A stretch of DNA of 64,000 nucleotides from Alphaproteobacteria bacterium. Its GTDB lineage: Bacteria; Pseudomonadota; Alphaproteobacteria; RF32; CAG-239. Shown one piece after another: positions 58,630-64,000 of the stretch. Location: NCBI GenBank assembly GCA_900769705.1, contig CAAGHP010000014.1, positions 1 to 64,000 on the forward strand. Reading direction: 5' to 3'. Numbering within the stretch: the stretch's first letter is position 1; each line of letters starts with the position of its first letter. The translations under genes and the position numbers were made by a program. The notes under the pieces were generated by a model that saw only the letters and a program-made list of their open reading frames with translations, did not search any database and had not been told where the DNA came from.

Positions 58630-59097
58630 ATGAGAAAAGTTTTTCTCTTTATGGATACCATAACCAACAAAGTAGACGCTAAAGGACGCGTCTCTTTGCC
58701 GTCAGATTACCGCGCAATCGTTAAAGAATTATCAACAGAAATTGTTTGTTACCGCAGTTTGAGCGCTCCATGCATCGAAGGATGTTTGGAAGATACGCTG
58801 GATAAGTTGGCGACGGAAATTGAAAATTCCACAGATTTCTTTTCGGAAACTCAGGATAATTTAACTAATTTGATTTTCGGCGATGCCAAGCGCTTTCCGT
58901 TTGACAGCACCGGACGAATAGTTTTAACTGACAAGCTTTTGCAACATGCCGGTATTACAGATGCGGCGGTTTTTGTGGGCAAAGGGCGTAAATTTCAGAT
59001 TTGGAGTCCGGAAAACTGGGCTAGAGAAGAAGCGCGTATTCGAGCTGAAGTGCTGAAAAATCGTCCGGTTTTGAAACAAAACAGGGAGGCCGAATAA
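58630..59097 (+). CDS. mraZ: Transcriptional regulator MraZ
   Basis: MraZ is an AbrB-like DNA-binding protein that controls the division and cell-wall cluster. The 155 residues have two SpoVT/AbrB halves: TNKVDAKGRVSLPSDYRAIV and DSTGRIVLTDKLLQHAGI. The start at 58630 is favoured by AAAGGA seven bases upstream, adding seven residues (MRKVFLF) to the usual opening. Its stop overlaps rsmH by one base. Confidence 0.94.
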   Translation: MRKVFLFMDTITNKVDAKGRVSLPSDYRAIVKELSTEIVCYRSLSAPCIEGCLEDTLDKLATEIENSTDFFSETQDNLTNLIFGDAKRFPFDSTGRIVLTDKLLQHAGITDAAVFVGKGRKFQIWSPENWAREEARIRAEVLKNRPVLKQNREAE

Positions 59098-60011
59098 TGC
59101 AGGAAACCGGACAGAAACATATCCCCGTGATGTTGCAAGAAGTGTTGGCGGCATTGAACCCGCAAAAAGGTGAAGTGTATGTGGATGCCACTTTCGGAAA
59201 CGGCGGCTATACCAGAGCCATTTTAGAGGCGGCAAATTGCAAAGTTATTGCTCTTGACCGCGATCCGACAGTCAGAATACGGGCTAATGAAATTAAAAAT
59301 ATGTATGGCGAACGCTTTGAATTCAGATTTGGACAGTTTGGCGATTTTGCCGATTTAGTGCCAGAAAAAATCAACGGTGCAGTGTTTGATATCGGTGTGT
59401 CTTCCATGCAATTGGATGAAGCCGAGCGAGGTTTTTCATTTAGCAAAGAGGGGGCTTTGGACATGCGGATGTCGCAAAGCGGGGTATCGGCTAAAGATAT
59501 TGTCAATACATATGATGAACAAGCATTGGCTGATTTGATTTATCAATACGGCGAAGAGAAAAAATCTCGCCAAATAGCCAGAGAAATTGCTGAGTACCGT
59601 AAGCATAAAGAAATAGAAACAACAACAGAACTTGCTGAAATAATATATAAGGTAATTCATAAAAAGTTTGGAGAAATAGATCCGGCAACCAGAACTTTTC
59701 AGGCTTTGCGAATCGCTGTAAATGATGAACTCGGCGAATTGTCGCGAGGATTGACCGGAGCGGCAAACCGTTTGCAGAAAAACGGGCGTTTGGCGGTGGT
59801 CGATTTTCATTCTTTGGAAGACCGGATTGTTAAAACTTTTTTCAAAGAAAACGGCGGACGCAGAGTCAGAGTTTCTAAATATGCGCCGGAGTTGGTGCAA
59901 GACGAACATTTGTTTGCCGAAGTTTCTAAAGTTATTGTGCCGACGGCTGAAGAATACAAGCGCAATCCGAGAGCGCGTTCGGCAAAATTAAGATTTGCAG
60001 TGAGGGGATAA
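59097..60011 (+). CDS. rsmH: 16S rRNA (cytosine-1402-N4) methyltransferase
   Basis: RsmH methylates N4 of C1402 in 16S rRNA. The 304-residue product shows HIPVMLQEVLAAL, VDATFGNGGYTRAIL (SAM site), FDIGVSSMQLDEAERGFSF, DMRM and FHSLEDRIVKTFF. It is second in the division cluster, coupled to mraZ by TAATG. Confidence 0.96.
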   Translation: MQETGQKHIPVMLQEVLAALNPQKGEVYVDATFGNGGYTRAILEAANCKVIALDRDPTVRIRANEIKNMYGERFEFRFGQFGDFADLVPEKINGAVFDIGVSSMQLDEAERGFSFSKEGALDMRMSQSGVSAKDIVNTYDEQALADLIYQYGEEKKSRQIAREIAEYRKHKEIETTTELAEIIYKVIHKKFGEIDPATRTFQALRIAVNDELGELSRGLTGAANRLQKNGRLAVVDFHSLEDRIVKTFFKENGGRRVRVSKYAPELVQDEHLFAEVSKVIVPTAEEYKRNPRARSAKLRFAVRG

Positions 60012-60013
60012 AC

Positions 60014-60382
60014 ATGGGCAGTATAAAAACAGCAATGGTGGTTTTGTGGCTGACGCTTACATTGTTTGTGGCGGTGGCTCAGTCTGTTTTAAAAAATCAG
60101 GTGCAAGGTTTGGAGCGCCGTGTTGATATTATCAATGCAAATATTCAGAAAGATATTAAGGATATTCATATCTTGAAAGCCGAATGGAGCTTAAACAATT
60201 CTCCAGAGCGGCTAAAAAAACTGGCTTATGAACAATTATCGCTGGAAAAAGCAAAGCCTGAACAAATTATTAACTATTCTGCTTTACATTTCAATTATGA
60301 GGACGAATCTGCCGGCGGGCGAATCGCTCCTAATAAAAAAGGTTTGACAACATTGGTCAAAGCAGAGGTTAAAAAGAAATAA
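60014..60382 (+). CDS. ftsL: Cell division protein FtsL
   Basis: FtsL is a bitopic protein that links the FtsQLB complex to FtsWI. The 122-residue product has one N-terminal helix (TAMVVLWLTLTLFVAVAQSVL), a periplasmic coiled coil (VQGLERRVDIINANIQKDI) and the NSPERLKKLAYEQLSLEKAKP motif of alphaproteobacterial FtsL. Two bases separate it from rsmH, one from ftsI. Confidence 0.88.
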   Translation: MGSIKTAMVVLWLTLTLFVAVAQSVLKNQVQGLERRVDIINANIQKDIKDIHILKAEWSLNNSPERLKKLAYEQLSLEKAKPEQIINYSALHFNYEDESAGGRIAPNKKGLTTLVKAEVKKK

Positions 60383-60383
60383 A

Positions 60384-62153
60384 ATGGAATTCAACGTAAG
60401 TTTTTCAAAAAGAAAAAATGCTGAAAGATTTTATCTACCGGGACAGGAGATAAAGTTTTCGCACGGCATTATTTCTCAGAAAAACTTTACGGCCGAAGGC
60501 GACAGTGTTTCAATGTGCCGCAGCCGAATCTGGTTGATTTTGGCTGCATTTGCGGTGTTTTATGCTATTTTAGGTTTGCGGGTGACATGCGTTTGCTTGG
60601 GTAATGGGATAAATATTGACGCAGCGTTGGTTGATAATAATACAGCGGAAGAAAATATTTTACATCTCAAAAATCCGGTGAAGCGGGCAGATATTATGGA
60701 CAGAAACGGCGAGATTATCGCTACTTCTCTGCCGACGGTTAATCTTTCGGCAAAACCGACACTGATAAAAAATCCTGAAGAAGTTGCCGCAAAATTAAGT
60801 GCTATTTTTCCAGATGTGACTTATGAACGTTTTGTTGATTTGCTGAGCCGTAATAAAAAGTTTGTATACTTAAAACGCAATTTGTCTCCGGCGCAGCAGT
60901 CGCAGGTAAACGCTTTGGGCGTGCCGGGGCTGGAATTTGAAAATTGTGAGAAACGCATTTATCCGCATGAAAATCTGTTTGCCCATATTTTAGGAAATAC
61001 TAATGTTGACAATCAAGGTATTTCCGGTTTGGAAAGCTTTATGGATGACCGTTTGACCACCTCGACCAAGCCGGTAAAATTGTCGGTTGATATGGGAATC
61101 CAAAATACTATCCGCGAGGAGCTCAAAGCCGGTATGGAACATTTTAAGGCTGAAGGAGCCGCCGCAATTTTGATGAATGTGAACACAGGACAAATCGTGG
61201 CTATGACTTCAGTGCCGGATTTTAATCCGAATGATAATATTAAAGTGGCTGACAGAGCGATGTTTAACTTTGCTACCAAAGGCGTGTATGAGGCCGGTTC
61301 TGTGTTTAAGGTGTTTAATACGGCTATGTGTCTGGACAGCGGCAAAATAGATGTAAACAGCCGTTTTGATACGTCTAAGCCGGTTTATTTCGGACGCTAT
61401 CGGGTTTCGGACCCGCACGGCTCTCATAAAATGCTGACACCGGAAGATATTTTGGTGGAATCGTCAAATATCGGTTCTACATTGGAAGTTATGCAAGTCG
61501 GCAAGCAATATCAGCGTGCTTTTTTCCAAAAAATAAATATGGATAAATCTTTAAGTGATTTTGAAGTTACAGAAACTGCCAAACCTTTGTTCTTATCTGA
61601 AAAGCGCTGGTCTGAGCATTCTATGGCAACAATCAGTTACGGTTACGGCATTTCAACGACTCCGCTGCATATTATTTCAGCTTTTTCGGCAATTGTAAAT
61701 GGCGGAATTTATCACGAACCGACTCTGCTGGCAGAGACTAAAGATAATGGGCGCCGCGTGGTATCGCAGCAAACTTCGGAAAAAATGCGGACGTTGCTGC
61801 GCGCTGTTGTTGTGCGCGGAACCGGTCGTAGAGCTAATGTTGAAGGTTATCAGGTATTTGGCAAAACCGGAACTGCCGATAAACTGGTAAACGGGCGCTA
61901 TGACCATAAAAAGAGTATTTCCACCTTTATTTCAGGTTTTCCGGCATCTAATCCGAAATATGCGCTGTTGGTTGTGTTTGACGATCCGAAAGGCCTGAAA
62001 GAAACCTTTAATCATACCGAAGCCGGTTGGAATGCCGTCCCGACCACAAAAAATATTATAACGGCTGTTGCTCCGCAGCTGAACATAAAAGTTGATTTTG
62101 ATTTGGAAAAACAAAAAAGTATTGTTGATGCCGCGTATAAAAAGAAAAAATAA
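60384..62153 (+). CDS. ftsI: Peptidoglycan D,D-transpeptidase FtsI (PBP3)
   Basis: FtsI crosslinks septal peptidoglycan. The 589-residue product has one membrane helix (about 52-72), the PBP dimer domain (RADIMDRNGEIIATSLPTVNLSA) and the transpeptidase domain with SVFK (active Ser), SSN and KTGTAD. Length is normal. The genes that usually follow (murE, murF) are not here; pal comes after a 200-base gap. Confidence 0.96.
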   Translation: MEFNVSFSKRKNAERFYLPGQEIKFSHGIISQKNFTAEGDSVSMCRSRIWLILAAFAVFYAILGLRVTCVCLGNGINIDAALVDNNTAEENILHLKNPVKRADIMDRNGEIIATSLPTVNLSAKPTLIKNPEEVAAKLSAIFPDVTYERFVDLLSRNKKFVYLKRNLSPAQQSQVNALGVPGLEFENCEKRIYPHENLFAHILGNTNVDNQGISGLESFMDDRLTTSTKPVKLSVDMGIQNTIREELKAGMEHFKAEGAAAILMNVNTGQIVAMTSVPDFNPNDNIKVADRAMFNFATKGVYEAGSVFKVFNTAMCLDSGKIDVNSRFDTSKPVYFGRYRVSDPHGSHKMLTPEDILVESSNIGSTLEVMQVGKQYQRAFFQKINMDKSLSDFEVTETAKPLFLSEKRWSEHSMATISYGYGISTTPLHIISAFSAIVNGGIYHEPTLLAETKDNGRRVVSQQTSEKMRTLLRAVVVRGTGRRANVEGYQVFGKTGTADKLVNGRYDHKKSISTFISGFPASNPKYALLVVFDDPKGLKETFNHTEAGWNAVPTTKNIITAVAPQLNIKVDFDLEKQKSIVDAAYKKKK

Positions 62154-62360
62154 AAAAATACGCTGTTAATGTGCGCGCTTGAAGCCAAAAATAAAAAAAA
62201 TAATGCACAAATTTGCAAAATAATCGCATTTTTTTATTTTTCTTATTGAAAAATTTACAAATATTTCTTAAATTACCAGATGTATTAGTTGTTATGCAAT
62301 TAAATAAACTGTTCTGTAGCGATACAGACAAATTGTAAAAAACCATATGGAGAAAATAAA

Positions 62361-62825
62361 ATGAAAAAACTTTTAAGTTTGTTCTGCGTTCTTGTTGCTT
62401 TGTCAGGCTGTTCTACATTCGGCGTTGACGGTGGCTTGTTCAGCGGTGCTGACTGCGAATCTAGATTGGCTCGTGATTTTGTAGAAAACACAACCGATAC
62501 TGTATTCTTCGCATTTGATAGCTCTGCTTTGTCTGCAGAAGCTCAGGCTGCTTTGGATACTCAAGTTGCTTGGTTGAAGAAACATGACGATGTAAACGTT
62601 ATTGTTCAAGGCCACTGCGATGACAGAGGTACTCGTGAATACAACTTGGCTTTGGGCGAACGCCGTGCCAATGCTGTAAAACAATATTTGGTATCTCAAG
62701 GTATTGAAGAAAGCAGAATTTCTACAATTTCTTATGGTAAAGAAAGACCAGCCGTTTTGGGTAACAACGAAGCTGCTTGGGCTCAGAACCGTCGTGCAAT
62801 TACAGTTGTTAGCGCAGCTGAATAA
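62361..62825 (+). CDS. pal: Peptidoglycan-associated lipoprotein Pal
   Basis: Pal ties the outer membrane to peptidoglycan and works with TolB in constriction. The 154 residues have a lipobox (LSGCS, Cys near residue 17) and an OmpA-C domain with FAFDSSALSAEAQAAL and VQGHCDDRGTREYNLALGERRA, the wall-binding site. tolB, its usual upstream neighbour, is absent. A terminator separates it from cpoB. Confidence 0.95.
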   Translation: MKKLLSLFCVLVALSGCSTFGVDGGLFSGADCESRLARDFVENTTDTVFFAFDSSALSAEAQAALDTQVAWLKKHDDVNVIVQGHCDDRGTREYNLALGERRANAVKQYLVSQGIEESRISTISYGKERPAVLGNNEAAWAQNRRAITVVSAAE

Positions 62826-62847
62826 TCAGACAGTTTGATTACCAATA

Positions 62848-62881
62848 AAAAGGCGTTGCCGAATCGGCAGCGTCTTTTTTT
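62848..62881 (+). terminator. Terminator between pal and cpoB
   Basis: AAAAGGCGTTGCCG pairs with CGGCAGCGTCTTTT (G-U wobbles) around AAT, then a T-run. Confidence 0.75.
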
Positions 62882-62948
62882 TGTGCTTGTACTAAGGCAA
62901 AAAATATTTTATAAATAGGCTATGTTTAGAATTTTTAGGAGACGTTTT

Positions 62949-63938
62949 ATGAAATCAGCAGCTTATTCTTTATTGCTTGGCGGCTTGTTGTTAGCTGTTC
63001 CGGCAATGGCTAATTCGGATATGCAGAAAGAAATAGATGATTTGCGTGAAGATTTAATGGTTTTGCAGCGTCAGATTTACCGCGGTGCCGGAGGCTCGGC
63101 TGTTGAAGCTGCAAAATCATCGGCTGTTTCGCAAGACCAAGCCGCGGCCGGAAATGTACAGGTTAAAATCGGTGAATATGATGAAGTAATCCGCAAAGTC
63201 AACGGACGTATGGACACTTTGGAATATCAGGTAAAACAATTGGAAAATAAACTGGATAAAATAAACCGCGATATGGAAATTCGTTTTAAAATTTTGGAAG
63301 GACGTCAAGTTCCGGCAAATTTAAGCGCGCCGTCGCCGGTTATTCCGACCACATACGATGCTCCGGTGGCTTCCGGTGCTTCTAAAGCTGTGACCGGAGA
63401 CGGTATTCAGGGAAATGATTTGGCTCCGATTGCCGGTTCTAATGTGGCAATAGAAAAGGCAAACACTGCCGTGGCAGCTGTTGCCGACGGTGCTCCGCAG
63501 CCATTGATTGCCGATATTTCCGAGGCAAAGCCTGTTGTTACTTCTCAGCCTAAATCTGCCGAAGAAATTTATGCCAACGGAATGGAGGCCTTGAACGGCG
63601 GAATGTATGATGAAGCGGAAATTGCTTTTCAGCAGATACTAAGCCAATATCCTAATGATAAGCTGGCCGGTAATGCACAATATTGGGTTGGCGAAGTTTA
63701 TTTTAAGCAGGGAAATTATAACAAAGCTAAGGTCGCTTTTAAAAACGGTTACGAAAAATATCACAATGGCAATAAGGCGCCGGATAGCTTGTTTAAGCTG
63801 GGACTGACTTTTAAGGCAAACAAAGAAAATAAAAATGCTTGCATTGTGCTTTCCAGCTTTGGGGCAGAATTTCCGAAAGCTAATGCAGATTTAGCAAAAA
63901 GAGTTAAAGCCGAAGCTGCAAAATTGGGATGTAAATAG
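62949..63938 (+). CDS. cpoB: Cell division coordinator CpoB (YbgF)
   Basis: CpoB is a periplasmic protein that couples the Tol-Pal system to septal wall synthesis. The 329-residue product has a signal peptide (to about residue 25, AMA), a coiled coil (about 75-120, EYQVKQLENKLDKINRDME), a Pro/Ala/Val-rich linker, and TPR repeats (AEEIYANGMEALNGGMYDEAEIAFQQIL and on). AGGAG before the ATG at 62949 sets the start. It overlaps tilS by one base. Confidence 0.93.
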   Translation: MKSAAYSLLLGGLLLAVPAMANSDMQKEIDDLREDLMVLQRQIYRGAGGSAVEAAKSSAVSQDQAAAGNVQVKIGEYDEVIRKVNGRMDTLEYQVKQLENKLDKINRDMEIRFKILEGRQVPANLSAPSPVIPTTYDAPVASGASKAVTGDGIQGNDLAPIAGSNVAIEKANTAVAAVADGAPQPLIADISEAKPVVTSQPKSAEEIYANGMEALNGGMYDEAEIAFQQILSQYPNDKLAGNAQYWVGEVYFKQGNYNKAKVAFKNGYEKYHNGNKAPDSLFKLGLTFKANKENKNACIVLSSFGAEFPKANADLAKRVKAEAAKLGCK

Positions 63939-64000
63939 TGGAAGAGCTGTTTGCCAAATATCAAATAAAGGATAAGGTTATCGCCGTCGGGGTTTCCGGC
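63938..64000 (+). CDS. tilS: tRNA(Ile)-lysidine synthase TilS, N-terminal fragment (runs off window)
   Basis: A GTG at 63938 overlaps the cpoB stop and opens 21 codons ending VIAVGVSG, the beginning of the PP-loop SGGxDS motif of TilS. TilS makes lysidine-34 so that tRNA-Ile reads AUA. The order pal-cpoB-tilS is usual in Alphaproteobacteria. Only the first residues are in the window. Confidence 0.75.
   Translation, partial: MEELFAKYQIKDKVIAVGVSG

Noticed and set aside
1..64000. CRISPR arrays, insertion sequences, prophage or integrase genes
   Set aside because: I saw no regularly spaced direct repeats of CRISPR size and no transposase, integrase or phage structural protein.

Overview
The window reads as chromosomal DNA of a low-GC alphaproteobacterium. 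Pointers to that class are the DUF1013/TrcR regulator, a one-cysteine DksA, a zapA-6S RNA pair, an IalB-family protein, the pal-cpoB-tilS order and a mitofilin/Mic60-like gene beside tsaD. The AT-rich housekeeping genes, Sec/lipoprotein-rich surface genes and vestigial autotransporter fit a host- or gut-associated lineage, but that placement is inference.

Layout. 1-10 kb: SulP transporter, an orphan secreted protein, trcR, rpmE, an efp/IMPase-like pair, zapA with 6S RNA, an autotransporter remnant, two envelope proteins and a pilin-like gene. 10-20 kb: dksA, a maf-rng-yacG-mlaE-mlaF-mlaD-lipoprotein run (nucleotide surveillance, RNA decay and outer-membrane lipid transport), nth-tsaD on the other strand, then Mic60-like and ADP-dependent sugar kinase genes overlapping by 4 bases. 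20-30 kb: a pilin, two tRNA-Val genes, the miaB-phoH-ybeY-lnt operon, a TerB-like pair, yggT-yggU-folD, and a DedA gene whose ribosome binding site lies in a hairpin. 30-35.6 kb: a vWA / PP2C phosphatase / Ser-Thr kinase operon of the TerY-P type headed by a tiny lipoprotein, then a nitronate monooxygenase-like gene. 36-38 kb: rpsM-rpsK and rpoA, split by a terminator and cut off from the usual secY-adk and rplQ neighbours, followed by large palindromes. 38-51 kb: an orphan gene, an alpha/beta hydrolase lipoprotein, an ASCH-domain protein, a 1172-residue orphan, a ROK kinase/AnmK pair, a pilin-like secreted protein, cca, ialB-rlmN, a LuxR-type regulator, dCMP deaminase and a tandem ArsR-like regulator. 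51.4-58.4 kb: an island of mostly unrecognised genes. 58.5-64 kb: the start of the division and cell-wall cluster (mraZ-rsmH-ftsL-ftsI) behind a four-box MraZ operator, then pal-cpoB and the first codons of tilS.

The most unusual region is 51.4-58.4 kb, plus one gene at 38.5-38.9 kb. Its genes have near-consensus sigma-70 promoters followed by short, nearly pure A/T leaders with no Shine-Dalgarno sequence, often ending in ATGG, whereas most housekeeping genes here carry clear SD sites. Two leaders share an identical stretch of about 30 bases, and at least two of the proteins (56007 and 57651) are paralogues. The TerY-P type triad, the archaeal-type ADP-dependent kinase coupled to Mic60, the IMPase homologue lacking its metal ligands and the sequestered dedA ribosome binding site are the other main points.
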